Shown: piece by piece, positions 53,994 to 62,771 of the stretch
How positions within the stretch are numbered: the first letter of the stretch is position 1
Layout of the letters: every line of letters begins with the position of its first letter
Origin: MFD01213-c1 sp963704405
Lineage (GTDB): Bacteria; Planctomycetota; Phycisphaerae; Tepidisphaerales; Tepidisphaeraceae
Reading direction: 5' to 3'
Assembly (NCBI GenBank): GCA_963704405.1
Contig: OY969903.1
Location: forward strand, 4,526,001-4,590,000
DNA: 64,000 nucleotides
Made by a program: the position numbers and the translations under genes
The notes under the pieces: model-generated
The model's database searches: none
Told to the model about the DNA's origin: nothing
Seen by the model: only the letters and a program-made list of their open reading frames with translations

Positions 53994-55211
53994 TTGCATT
54001 TGGCGGGCATCTGGGAAACGGTAATGTACGTTAACTACCTCGGCGCCGGGCCGCTGACCTGGCTTGGGTACGGGGTAATCACGTTCTTTGGGCGCACGAA
54101 GATGCAGCTCCTGGACAAACCGCGGCCAGATCCGGAGCCACCGCCGCACGTGACGATTTTGATACCGGCGAAGGATGAGGGGGAGCGGATTGGGACTTGC
54201 CTGCAGTCTGCGCTGAGCCAGGATTATCCGAACTTTGATGTGATTGCGATTGATGACCGAAGCAAGGATCGGACCGGGGCGGTGATGGATGAGCTGGCCG
54301 CGGCGGACGGGCGGTTGTCGGTGGTGCATATTCAGGAGGGGACGCTGGCACCCGGGTGGACAGGGAAAAATAATGCGCTTTACACCGGGGTGAAGAAGGC
54401 CAAAGGGGATTGGTTTTTGTTCGTGGATTCGGATGTGATCCTGCAGCCGCAGGCGGTGCGGAAGACGCTGACGGTATCGGCATATAAGAGGTATGACCTG
54501 CTGAGCCTTCTTCCAGAATGTGAATCGCACACGATCTGGGAGAGTTCGCTGGTTCCGCTTTGCTCGGCAGCGGCGGCGACGATGTATCTCATTTCCCTGA
54601 GCAATGACGACAAGAAGAAAAATATCACGTTTGCCAATGGGCAGTTCATGCTCATGCCGCGGGCATCGTATGAAGCGATCGGGGGGCATGAGACCGTGAA
54701 GGACCGGTTCTGCGAGGACACGGAATTTGCGCGGATTATGAAATCGCGGGGAATGCGCATTCGGGTGGGGTGGGGTGGGGACCTTGTGGCGGTGCGGATG
54801 TATTCGAGTTTGCCGGCGATCATTAAGGGATGGAGCCGGATTTATTACGCCGCCAAGGTGGGGAACCCCAAGCACATCATGATGGCGATGAATTTTATGC
54901 TGACTTCGTGCTTCACAGCATATGCGGCGGTGATCTATGGAACCCTTCGTGCGATGCATCCGCATGGAGACATCCTGGATTATGCGTGGCTGGGGACAGG
55001 CATTCTTCATCTTTGCCTGATGATGTTTTTCCTTTCGAATATGTATCGCTGGGCGAAGACTTCGGGCTGGAACGCGCTGCTTTTTCCGATCGCCGGGCCG
55101 CTCCTGCTTTGGACGCTGATTAAAGGGCTGATACTTTGCATCACCAAGAAAGTGGAATGGCGCGGAACGAGCTATACGCACACGATGGCGCACACCGCTG
55201 CCACGAAGTGA
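53994..55211 (+). CDS. Membrane-bound family 2 glycosyltransferase (HpnB/CrtQ-like)
   Basis: A 405-residue membrane glycosyltransferase. A short hydrophobic N-terminus (PLTWLGYGVITFFG) precedes a GT2 domain: VTILIPAKDEGERIG, VIAIDDRSKDRT, the PGWTGKNNAL motif typical of hopene- and carotenoid-linked enzymes, LFVDSDVILQP (DxD), and FCEDTEFARIMKSRG (ED). The C-terminal part has three helices. A link to hopanoid glycosylation is possible because hpnG/hpnH are 6 kb away, but it is not adjacent to them. Start TTG-53994, from AGGAG at 53983. Confidence 0.82.
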   Translation: MHLAGIWETVMYVNYLGAGPLTWLGYGVITFFGRTKMQLLDKPRPDPEPPPHVTILIPAKDEGERIGTCLQSALSQDYPNFDVIAIDDRSKDRTGAVMDELAAADGRLSVVHIQEGTLAPGWTGKNNALYTGVKKAKGDWFLFVDSDVILQPQAVRKTLTVSAYKRYDLLSLLPECESHTIWESSLVPLCSAAAATMYLISLSNDDKKKNITFANGQFMLMPRASYEAIGGHETVKDRFCEDTEFARIMKSRGMRIRVGWGGDLVAVRMYSSLPAIIKGWSRIYYAAKVGNPKHIMMAMNFMLTSCFTAYAAVIYGTLRAMHPHGDILDYAWLGTGILHLCLMMFFLSNMYRWAKTSGWNALLFPIAGPLLLWTLIKGLILCITKKVEWRGTSYTHTMAHTAATK

Positions 55212-55240
55212 CGAGGACTTCAAATCTTTGAGAGAGAATC

Positions 55241-56143
55241 ATGGCAACTGCTGATATTGAGTCGCTCAATTCCCGTTTTGGGCTTTTTGGCGCTGTGCGT
55301 TTTGAGGCAGGCAATGGCGGGCTTACGCGTGCGGTGATCAGTACACCGCTTGGAGAGGGGCATGTGTATCTGCACGGTGCGCATGTGACGCACTATCAGC
55401 CGGCCAATCAGAAGCCGCTGCTGTTTGTGAGCCGGCAGAGCATGTTTGAAGCGGCGAAGCCGATTCGCGGGGGAGTGCCGATTTGTTTTCCGTGGTTTGG
55501 GCCAAGGATGCAACCGCCGCACGGATTTGCGCGGCTGAGTGAATGGGCGGTGGAATCTACGGCCAAAGCGGATGATGGATCGGTGCGGATTTCGCTGGCA
55601 TTTGGTAGTGATGCGACGACGAAGGCGGCGTGGCCGCACGATTTCAAGGCGAAATATACGGTGACCGTTGGCGCGGAGCTTCGGCTGGCGCTGGAGGTTT
55701 TCAATACAGGTTCGGAAGCTTTTACGTTTGAAGAGGCGATGCACACGTATTTGAGCGTTGCTGATGTGCGGCAGGCGAGCATTGAGGGGTTGGAGGGGAT
55801 GGAGTATGTCAATCGGCTGCCGGCGCCGCATAAGCAATTGCAGGGGGCTGAGGCGATTCGCATCACGGGAGAGACAGATCGAATTTATTTGAATACGCGG
55901 GCGACGACGGTGGTGCATGACCCGGTCGGGCGGCGAAATATTTCGGTGGCGAAGGATCAATCGCTGACGACAGTGGTGTGGAATCCCTGGATTGAGAAGG
56001 CGAAGGCGTTTACTGATTTTGCTGATGATGAGTGGCCGCTGATGGTGTGTGTTGAGACTTGTAATGTTGGGGATTATGCGGTGGCACTGGGGGCGGGGAA
56101 GTCGCATACGATGGCGGCGGTGATTCAATCCAAGACGGTGTGA
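55241..56143 (+). CDS. D-hexose-6-phosphate mutarotase-like protein (YeaD family)
   Basis: A 300-residue aldose-1-epimerase-fold protein resembling glucose-6-phosphate 1-epimerase. Marks are SRQSMFEAAKPIRGGVPICF, FPWFGPRMQPPHGFARLSEW (first catalytic His region), EEAMHTYLSVADVRQ (second His) and VVWNPWIEKAKAFTDFADDE with the catalytic Glu region in VCVETCNVG. It interconverts anomers of hexose 6-phosphate. The ATG at 55241 is 29 bases after the glycosyltransferase stop, so they may be co-transcribed. Confidence 0.88.
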   Translation: MATADIESLNSRFGLFGAVRFEAGNGGLTRAVISTPLGEGHVYLHGAHVTHYQPANQKPLLFVSRQSMFEAAKPIRGGVPICFPWFGPRMQPPHGFARLSEWAVESTAKADDGSVRISLAFGSDATTKAAWPHDFKAKYTVTVGAELRLALEVFNTGSEAFTFEEAMHTYLSVADVRQASIEGLEGMEYVNRLPAPHKQLQGAEAIRITGETDRIYLNTRATTVVHDPVGRRNISVAKDQSLTTVVWNPWIEKAKAFTDFADDEWPLMVCVETCNVGDYAVALGAGKSHTMAAVIQSKTV

Positions 56144-56469
56144 TGAGGGGAGGGGTGAACGCCAAGACGCCGAGGCCGCCAAGGGGGAAACGCCAAGGGA
56201 GATAAATCAGTTAAGTCGTTTTTAAGGAACACGGATGAAGTACGACTCGCGCCTGCTGTGGCGGTTCTTTGCTTGGGGGCTTGGCGTCTTGCGTTTATCG
56301 AGGTTGCTCCACATCAAAACTAAAGCAGGGGAACTGGTCCTATAACGTTGACTCACCTATGCGGGGGTGGCATCATTCAGGGTGACGGAGATTTGCTGTC
56401 CGGAGCCTGAAATTCTGAGCGTTTTTTGCGTTCTGTTGGAACTTTTTCCGCACCTGGTCGTCCAATCCC
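56144..56469. other. Intergenic region with an imperfect inverted repeat
   Basis: About 325 bases. The ends AACGCCAAGACGCC (56159-56172) and GGCTTGGCGTCTTGCGTTT (56278-56296) are near-complementary and could form a long hairpin. No gene seen; the promoter of the sigma factor gene is likely after 56300. Confidence 0.5.
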
Positions 56470-57156
56470 ATGTCGAGCTTCAGCCAAGTACAAGACGAGC
56501 CCGACGCCGAGCCGACCGGGCCGGCCAGTGGGACAGCGCCGATCCACGACGCGGTGGTGATCCGCGCGATCGATCTGCTCAGGCGATCGCAGAAAGGCGA
56601 CCGCGGGGCGTATGGGCAACTGGTCGTGCTTTATCAGGATCGTGTTTATAACGCGATTCTACGGCTGGTTGGCGATCGCGATGAGGCCGCCGAGCTGACG
56701 CAGGAAGCGTTTACGCGGGGGCTGGCCAGCCTGGACAGTTTTCGCGGTGACGCGGCGCCATATACGTGGTTGTTTCGCATTGCCGTCAATCTTGCGATCA
56801 GCCAGTTGCGAAAGATTCAGCGGCATCGGGTGTTTTCGCTGGAAGGCCCGGGAAATAAAAACGGTCGCGATCACCAGGGGCAGGACCAGGCCGCCGCGTT
56901 GATTGATCGGGTCCGGCAGAGTTCGGGGGCGCAGCCGTCGCACGCGATGGAACAGCGCGAGCGTGCCGAGCAGGTGGTGGCGGCGCTGGGCCGCATTGAT
57001 CCGGAATTTCGAGCGGTGCTGGTGATGCGTGATGTGGAAGGATTTGATTATCAGCAGATGGCGGATGTGCTCGGGCTGCCGCTGGGAACGTTGAAGAGCC
57101 GGCTGTTTCGGGCGCGGATTGCGCTTCGGGATGAACTGAAAGCGTATATGAGCTGA
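56470..57156 (+). CDS. ECF-type RNA polymerase sigma factor
   Basis: A 228-residue sigma-70 family factor of the extracytoplasmic-function type. Region 2 is present as AYGQLVVLYQDRVYNAILRL to AAELTQEAFTRGLASLDSFR, with the aromatic/-10 segment YTWLFRIAVNLAISQLRK. Region 4 is the C-terminal HTH EGFDYQQMADVLGLPLGTLKSRLFRAR. An N-terminal extension of about 40 residues is unusual. Its partner is the anti-sigma protein encoded about 190 bases downstream. It probably turns on an envelope or polysaccharide response. Confidence 0.92.
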   Translation: MSSFSQVQDEPDAEPTGPASGTAPIHDAVVIRAIDLLRRSQKGDRGAYGQLVVLYQDRVYNAILRLVGDRDEAAELTQEAFTRGLASLDSFRGDAAPYTWLFRIAVNLAISQLRKIQRHRVFSLEGPGNKNGRDHQGQDQAAALIDRVRQSSGAQPSHAMEQRERAEQVVAALGRIDPEFRAVLVMRDVEGFDYQQMADVLGLPLGTLKSRLFRARIALRDELKAYMS

Positions 57157-57170
57157 GGAAAATGACGCAT

Positions 57171-57329
57171 GATGAAACTCGAATGACGAATCAATGTCCA
57201 AATGACGAATGGCCTGATGATGAACCAGAAACGGCCAAACTTTCGAGGCGCGCGGTGAGCCGAATTTGTTTCATCATTCGTTATTCATCATTCAAACATT
57301 CGTCATTGATTTGCCATTCGAATTTCGTC
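57171..57329. repeat. Long imperfect inverted repeat between sigma and anti-sigma genes
   Basis: The left arm (from GATGAAACTCGAATGACGAA, 57171) and the right arm (ending GAATTTCGTC, 57329) are near-complementary over about 55 bases. In RNA they would form a long hairpin between the two cotranscribed genes and could set their expression ratio; this is inference. Confidence 0.55.
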
Positions 57330-57347
57330 CTTCGGATTTAACGCACA

Positions 57348-59531
57348 ATGTCATCGTCTCCGAACAATCTCGACCCGATTGACCCCAAGGAAGCCACGGA
57401 GGCCAAGCTCTGCGCTTATCTTGAAGGCGAACTGGCGCCGCAGGATCGGTCGGAGATTGAGAAGTATCTGCAATCGAATCCGCAGCATCGGGAGCTTTTG
57501 GCAGAGTTGGCGAAGACGCGGGAATATCTGTCATCGCTTCCGCGGGAGTCTGCGCCGCCGGAAATCGCGGAGGTTTTTGAGGGACATCTTGAGCGGTCAA
57601 TGCTTCTGGACCCGAAGGCCGATGCGGGGTCTGTCGTTCGGATTAACCGGTTGCCGCAGGTGCTGCTGGTGGCGGCGATGTTCGCGGTCGCGGCAGGGCT
57701 GGGGACGGTGATTTATTTCGCGCTTCCAAATTCCAGCACATCGGCGCCGAAGTATGCGGTTGCGACGATGCCATCCGCGCCGGAAGGATCGGCGAGGAGC
57801 ATCGCCGCTCCTGCATCATTGCCCGCCGGCTCTGCCGAAGAACTGGCCTTAAACGCCGGTACACAGGCTGAAAAGGAACTGGGCGTCAAAGCGAAATCTG
57901 AACCCACAACGGCGGTTGCGACAGTTGTGGATGAAGCCAAATCTGCCGATGCGGGCACTGTCGCGCAAGGGACTGTGACGGACGACAAGTTACTCAAGCC
58001 TGTTGTTGCGGCTGCTGATGCTCCTGTCGTTGTCGCTACACCGCCGGTTGCGGAGGCGGATTCGCTTCCGTCAGCAATTCCGCAAACGTCCGCACCCTAC
58101 CAAACCGCCAGCACGATCAATCCATTTGGTATTGAGCCGAATAACACTGTTTGCGTCCTGGTCCGCACGACCGATCCTGTTGCTGCTTCTGCCGAAGTGC
58201 GGCGGTATTTTGCCAGCAACGGCATTCGCTATGACATCCTGGCAAACGATCCGGCCGTCGCGAATAATAATTATGGCAGCATCGTCATTCATAATGGGGG
58301 GCTGGTCGGCAGCGGTGGCGGGGGCGGGGGGGCAATGGCAGGCGAGGCCAACGGCGCTCGCCAGCTTAGTGCCAGTGATTCGGCGGCCTTCGCGTTACGT
58401 TATGCCAACCGCAACATTACGCTTCGTCGAGCCGGTAATTCCGATCAGCTTCGCAATGCCGGCAATACTCAGATGGCGGACAGTGCGGGCAATGATTTCT
58501 CTTTCGGTGCGAAGAAGAAAGATGCGGATGCTTTCGGCGGCTCTTCACCGCCCGTCTCGCAGCCGATCGGCGCAGAAGCTCAAAGCGCGGTCGCCGGGAA
58601 AATTTCTTCGACGCAGCCGTCGGGGATAAAAAACAGTGTCGATTCAAAGCTGATGGTCCCATCGACGCAGCCGTCGATCTCCGTCAATCAGCAATTGTTC
58701 GCGGATCGGGCGCAGCAGCAAAATGCCCAGCCGCGACCATTCGGCCAAGTATCGTTGCCAAACGGTTCGCTTGACGCCTTTCAGGAATATTTCGATGTCG
58801 ATACATCCAACAGCGATGTATTCATCGCCCGCGGCATCACGGCGCACGACGCAGAACAGCTTCATGCTTCTCTCGCCGCCCAGTCGCGCAGCCAGACGGC
58901 GGAGGTGTACACCGTCGCGTCTGGTTCAAACAAAGAACCTGGAATATCAAACAGTCCCCATCCTCCCGGAACTTCACCGTCCCTGGAAATCTCCGGCAGC
59001 GGCGGTCTACATGCATTTTCGGATTCCGTTGCCTCTGGCGGTCCAACCACTTCGCCTGCTTTCGCGTATGAAATCCAAAAGGATGATCGCCTGAAGGTGA
59101 CGGTCGATCAGCTTGTCGGCCCGGGCGTAGACAAAACGACATATGCCCGCGTTGCCGAGGACGGCATGATTGCGCTGCCGATGATTGAACCCATTCGGGC
59201 TCAGGGGCAAACGCCGGACAAGCTGAAGAAGCTGATCGCTGACAAATATCGTGAGGACAATCTCATCTCGGCCGCGACTGTGACGGTCACGCGTGACACC
59301 GCTCCTGCGACATTGCCGGCTACTGAACCTGCGCTTGGAGTGAATAATCTATCAATGGGTTCATCAACGCCCGCTGTTGTGGCCACACAACTGTCGGCGA
59401 CGCAACCTGCCGATGCCGAAAAGATCGATGTCGTGGTCCTGGTCCAGAAAACTGCTGGGGTTGTACCTGTCATGCCGGCTCCGTCAGCCGCGCCTTCGTC
59501 TCAGCCGGTTGGCGAATCCTCGGGGAAGTAA
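57348..59531 (+). CDS. Anti-sigma factor with a C-terminal polysaccharide-export-like domain
   Basis: A 727-residue single-pass membrane protein. Its N-terminus (CAYLEGELAPQDRSEIEKYL near residues 22-41) looks like a zf-HC2/anti-sigma domain without the usual zinc Cys pair. One transmembrane helix lies near residues 104-126 (LPQVLLVAAMFAVAAGLGTV). A long, low-complexity periplasmic stretch follows, with a segment (NTVCVLVRTTDPVAASAEVR) and, near residues 575-655, a Wza/SLBB-type Poly_export domain (YEIQKDDRLKVTVDQLVGP, ALPMIEPIRAQG). I infer that the outer domain senses or binds a polysaccharide-export state and controls the sigma factor encoded upstream. Confidence 0.75.
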   Translation: MSSSPNNLDPIDPKEATEAKLCAYLEGELAPQDRSEIEKYLQSNPQHRELLAELAKTREYLSSLPRESAPPEIAEVFEGHLERSMLLDPKADAGSVVRINRLPQVLLVAAMFAVAAGLGTVIYFALPNSSTSAPKYAVATMPSAPEGSARSIAAPASLPAGSAEELALNAGTQAEKELGVKAKSEPTTAVATVVDEAKSADAGTVAQGTVTDDKLLKPVVAAADAPVVVATPPVAEADSLPSAIPQTSAPYQTASTINPFGIEPNNTVCVLVRTTDPVAASAEVRRYFASNGIRYDILANDPAVANNNYGSIVIHNGGLVGSGGGGGGAMAGEANGARQLSASDSAAFALRYANRNITLRRAGNSDQLRNAGNTQMADSAGNDFSFGAKKKDADAFGGSSPPVSQPIGAEAQSAVAGKISSTQPSGIKNSVDSKLMVPSTQPSISVNQQLFADRAQQQNAQPRPFGQVSLPNGSLDAFQEYFDVDTSNSDVFIARGITAHDAEQLHASLAAQSRSQTAEVYTVASGSNKEPGISNSPHPPGTSPSLEISGSGGLHAFSDSVASGGPTTSPAFAYEIQKDDRLKVTVDQLVGPGVDKTTYARVAEDGMIALPMIEPIRAQGQTPDKLKKLIADKYREDNLISAATVTVTRDTAPATLPATEPALGVNNLSMGSSTPAVVATQLSATQPADAEKIDVVVLVQKTAGVVPVMPAPSAAPSSQPVGESSGK

Positions 59532-59819
59532 CGAACCGTTTAATGTGATAAGAGTTATTGATTGCACCATTACATACATCGTGTTGTGGTGGGGATAGTC
59601 GTGGGGAGGTTGAGATTGCGTTGAATATGACGAAAGAGGAAGAGGAATCACAGCCGCAGGCTGCGATTCCTCTTCCTCTTTCTCTTCCACCATATTCAAC
59701 TCCCCTCAAACCCCATCATCCCACCATTGCACACGCCCCTCCTCCCCAGCCCGCAGATATCCTACCCACCCACCCCATAAGCATCCCTCCCTCCACCCCA
59801 CCCACCCTCCCATCATCAA
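59532..59819. other. Intergenic region with hairpin repeat copy 3
   Basis: About 290 bases between convergent genes. It holds the hairpin repeat at 59618-59700 and a C-rich low-complexity tail (59701-59815). No gene seen. Confidence 0.5.
59618..59700. repeat. Dispersed long-hairpin repeat, copy 3
   Basis: GCGTTGAATATG (59618-59629) and CATATTCAAC (59691-59700) are the ends. Between them a nearly perfect stem of about 25 base pairs runs CGAAAGAGGAAGAGGAATC into CAGCC-GCA-GGCTG, and back as GATTCCTCTTCCTCTTTC. It shares ends and the CAGCCGCAGG core with copies at 41041 and 48426. Confidence 0.72.
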
Positions 59820-60692
59820 TCACTTTTTATAATAAGACATATCCATCTCCGGATACCGAAGCTTCACCGCCGCAATCGTCTCTTCATTCCAATACGCATC
59901 CCCCGCCTTGGGAAACCCCAAAACTTCCCTCTGTCTCAGCGACGCATGCGCAACAAACCGCTGCAATTGCTCATTCTCCCCAAACCGCGGCCAATGATGA
60001 TACCCCTGGAAATGATGCGCCCCCGCCCGGTAAACCAGGTGATGACTCAGCCGCACCCCAAAATCCGCCGTGATCGCGCTCGCCCGATGCCAGGTCCGCA
60101 TTCCAAAGATAAACAGGTCTCCGGGGTTCGCCAGCACCGGCCGTTCATGCCGATAAAGCTCCGGGCTCCGCTTGCGCGTCCGATGCGTTGGCCAAAGCGG
60201 CAACTCCCCCGTCTTCTCGCGGCTCACCACATACGTCGGCCCCATTTCATCCGTCACATCGCTGTAATACAGAATCATATTCACCTGGCGATAATCCCCA
60301 TCATCGCGCGGCACAACCAGTGTGTTCCCCTGATAATCCAGGTGCAACCCCTGCTCAAAATCCCCCGTCCCCGCATACTTCGCCCAGATCGCCGCCTGGC
60401 TTAACAGCACATCCGTCGACCCCAAAACCCGCTCCACAAACCCAATGATCTCAGGATGAGTCGAAACATGGTTCAGCGCATCCCCCGCAAACGGAAACTC
60501 CGTTTGCAAATGCTCCGGATCTTCAAACACCCAGCTATACCGCTCCGGCGTAGCGTCCAGTTCTTCCGCCGTCGGCACATACCGCAACATATTCTCATGC
60601 GCCGCCGACAGCTCCTCCGCCGTAAGAAAGTTCGGCACAATCACGTACCCGTGCTTCAGAAGCTGATCAGCATGTTGTTGAGTAATTCGCAC
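59820..60692 (-). CDS. Phytanoyl-CoA dioxygenase (PhyH) family oxygenase
   Basis: A 290-residue Fe(II)/2-oxoglutarate-dependent oxygenase. The metal-binding HxD is in LHLDYQGNTLVVPRDD, the distal His in FGMRTWHRASAITADF and the 2-oxoglutarate-binding Arg in FGVRLSHHLVYR. Such enzymes hydroxylate small molecules; the substrate is unknown. It is followed on the same strand by hpnG (downstream about 125 bases away). Confidence 0.87.
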   Translation of the reverse strand: MRITQQHADQLLKHGYVIVPNFLTAEELSAAHENMLRYVPTAEELDATPERYSWVFEDPEHLQTEFPFAGDALNHVSTHPEIIGFVERVLGSTDVLLSQAAIWAKYAGTGDFEQGLHLDYQGNTLVVPRDDGDYRQVNMILYYSDVTDEMGPTYVVSREKTGELPLWPTHRTRKRSPELYRHERPVLANPGDLFIFGMRTWHRASAITADFGVRLSHHLVYRAGAHHFQGYHHWPRFGENEQLQRFVAHASLRQREVLGFPKAGDAYWNEETIAAVKLRYPEMDMSYYKK

Positions 60693-60816
60693 AAGAACAT
60701 CTTGTGCAACCCAAAGCGTAAATCAACGTCTATCGTGGCTGTTTTCTCCGCAACCTCGGAACGAAGCAGGCGGCGAGTCTGAACGTTCCGGGCAACTCGT
60801 CGCCTATCGATGTTCA

Positions 60817-61461
60817 TCAATGTTCATGGGTGGCCAAAAATTCTCCCACAATCCCCCGCACCACCTCCCCCAACCGCCCCGCCGCCCGCTTGGAATTCCT
60901 TCCGAGCTCTGTCAGATAAGAAATCAGCGAAGGCCTTCCCAGGATCTCCTTCCCCAGCGCCCAGGGCCGAATACTTCCTGTTTCATCGATAAACCGCAGG
61001 ACTGCCGGATCAAGCACATCCGCCGCCGAATCGCTAATGGCCCGCACGCCTATAAACGGAACCTTCACCTTCTCGCAAAATCCCCGCACCACATCATTTT
61101 CCATATCCACTGCCAGCGCCCCCGTCTCCCTGAACAGTGCCGCCTTTTCCTCCGGCGAAGCGATAATTTGACCAGCCGTATGAATCCTCCCCCGCCGATA
61201 CGCCAATTGCCCCGATATCACCCCGGCTGAATCGTCCAACACAACATCCCCCACCTTCAAAGAAGGATCAAGCGCCCCCCCAAGCCCGGCCATTACAACG
61301 GCAATTGCCTTCTCCGCAATCTCGACGGGCGGTAGATGCACAGCCCGAATCCCCACCCTATGAACTGAAAACCGCGAAGCATCCACCTCCGCCAGAGCCC
61401 GCTCGATCGCACGCGTTTCCATGCGGACAGCCGTGAAAATGATAACCTTGCCGGAATTCAC
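60817..61461 (-). CDS. hpnG: Hopanoid-associated nucleoside phosphorylase-like protein
   Basis: In hopanoid synthesis HpnG removes adenine from adenosylhopane made by HpnH. The protein has the phosphorylase/nucleosidase features VIIFTAVRMETRAIERAL (N-terminal strand), AIAVVMAGLGGALDPSL, GALAVDMENDVVRGF (typical AxDMExA-type motif) and FIGVRAISDSA. Length is about 214 residues. The start is uncertain: GTG-61461 or ATG-61530; the frame is open further upstream over hpnH, but that part is antisense to hpnH and not real. It is divergent from hpnH, which supports the assignment. Confidence 0.75.
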   Translation of the reverse strand: MNSGKVIIFTAVRMETRAIERALAEVDASRFSVHRVGIRAVHLPPVEIAEKAIAVVMAGLGGALDPSLKVGDVVLDDSAGVISGQLAYRRGRIHTAGQIIASPEEKAALFRETGALAVDMENDVVRGFCEKVKVPFIGVRAISDSAADVLDPAVLRFIDETGSIRPWALGKEILGRPSLISYLTELGRNSKRAAGRLGEVVRGIVGEFLATHEH

Positions 61462-61578
61462 CGTTTGTGATTCTACCGCTATATAACCAAACCTGCGTTT
61501 GATCGCCCGCCGATTTCCAGTATGCTTCATGCGCTTTACCGCCTGCTCGCGCCAGGCTTGCTTTAGGGAAAGAGATTT

Positions 61579-62712
61579 ATGGGCGTTCCCATCTCCCAAA
61601 TGTGGACTGTGGCTACCTATGTGCTGAAGCAGAAGCTCAGCGGCCGCAGCCAATATCCGCTGGTGCTGATGCTGGAACCCCTGTTCCGCTGCAATCTCGC
61701 CTGCGCCGGTTGCGGCAAGATTCAATACCCCGCCCATATCCTCAAAAAAAACCTCACCCCCGAGCAATGCTTCAAAGCCGTTGATGAATGCGGCGCACCT
61801 ATGGTCTCCATCCCCGGCGGAGAACCCCTGCTGCACCCCCAGATCAAGGAAATCGTCGAGGGCATCGTCGCTCGCCGAAAGTACGTCTACCTCTGCACCA
61901 ACGCCCTGCTGCTCAAGGAAAAGATCGATCTCTTCAAGCCAAGCAAATATCTCACCTTCAGTGTTCATATGGACGGCCAGAAAGATCACCACGATTTCGC
62001 CGTCTGCCGCGAGGGAACGTATGATGTCGCCGTCGATGGCATCCGCGAAGCCGTCCAACGCGGCTTCCGCGTCACCACCAACACAACCCTCTTCGAAGGC
62101 GCCGATCCCAAAAGCGTCCGCTCATTTTTCGACGAAATGATGCACCTCGGCGTTGAAGGGATGATGATCTCCCCCGGCTACAGTTACGACAAAGCCCCCG
62201 ATCAGCAGCACTTCCTCGGCAAACGCAAAACGCGCGAGCTCTTCACCAAAATTCTCAGCAACCGCGCCAAAGGCTGGCGCTTCAATCAGTCCCCCCTCTT
62301 CCTCGAATTCCTCATGGGCCGCCGGCACTACACCTGCACCCCCTGGGGAATGCCAACGTACAACGTCTTTGGCTGGCAGAAGCCCTGCTACCTCTTGCAA
62401 GATGGCTACGCCGACACGTTCCAGGAACTAATGGACACCACCAGTTGGGCCAGCTACGGCACCGAAAGCGGCAACCCCAAGTGCGCCAACTGCATGGTCC
62501 ACAGCGGCTATGAGGCCAGCGCGGTCAACCACACATTCAGTTCCATAAGCGGGCTCCTGGCCACCGCCAAAGCCACTCTCTTCGGCGGCAACTACACTAA
62601 CAAAGAAGCCGCCAAAGCCCTGCAGGAAACCTCCAGCGGTGCGCACCTCCCTATCGTCCCCCTCACGCTGAACGGGGTTAAACACGAAACCCGCGAAACC
62701 GTTGGAGTCTAA
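61579..62712 (+). CDS. hpnH: Adenosyl-hopene transferase HpnH (radical SAM)
   Basis: A radical SAM enzyme that joins a 5'-deoxyadenosyl group to diploptene, the first step of extended (C35) hopanoids. The iron-sulfur motif is RCNLACAGCGK (CxxxCxxC) near residue 38-47, followed by SIPGGEPLLHP and YLCTNALLL. C-terminal CANCMVHSGYEASAV has further Cys residues typical of HpnH. The full length of 377 residues is as expected. It is divergent from hpnG. No other hpn genes (such as shc) are in the window. Confidence 0.94.
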   Translation: MGVPISQMWTVATYVLKQKLSGRSQYPLVLMLEPLFRCNLACAGCGKIQYPAHILKKNLTPEQCFKAVDECGAPMVSIPGGEPLLHPQIKEIVEGIVARRKYVYLCTNALLLKEKIDLFKPSKYLTFSVHMDGQKDHHDFAVCREGTYDVAVDGIREAVQRGFRVTTNTTLFEGADPKSVRSFFDEMMHLGVEGMMISPGYSYDKAPDQQHFLGKRKTRELFTKILSNRAKGWRFNQSPLFLEFLMGRRHYTCTPWGMPTYNVFGWQKPCYLLQDGYADTFQELMDTTSWASYGTESGNPKCANCMVHSGYEASAVNHTFSSISGLLATAKATLFGGNYTNKEAAKALQETSSGAHLPIVPLTLNGVKHETRETVGV

Positions 62713-62771
62713 AAATATCGCGGGGCAACAGTTCGCAAAGCCCCACCCTTCATCTTTGCAGGAACCCGAAA

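Noticed and set aside
53889..55223. A 444-codon open frame antisense to the HpnB-like glycosyltransferase
   Set aside because: Its protein is rich in Arg, His and Pro with no motif; the sense frame has all GT2 motifs.
60817..62058. A 413-codon frame including hpnG and running antisense through hpnH
   Set aside because: Only the part up to about 61461 resembles a nucleoside phosphorylase; the rest is antisense to the HpnH radical SAM gene.
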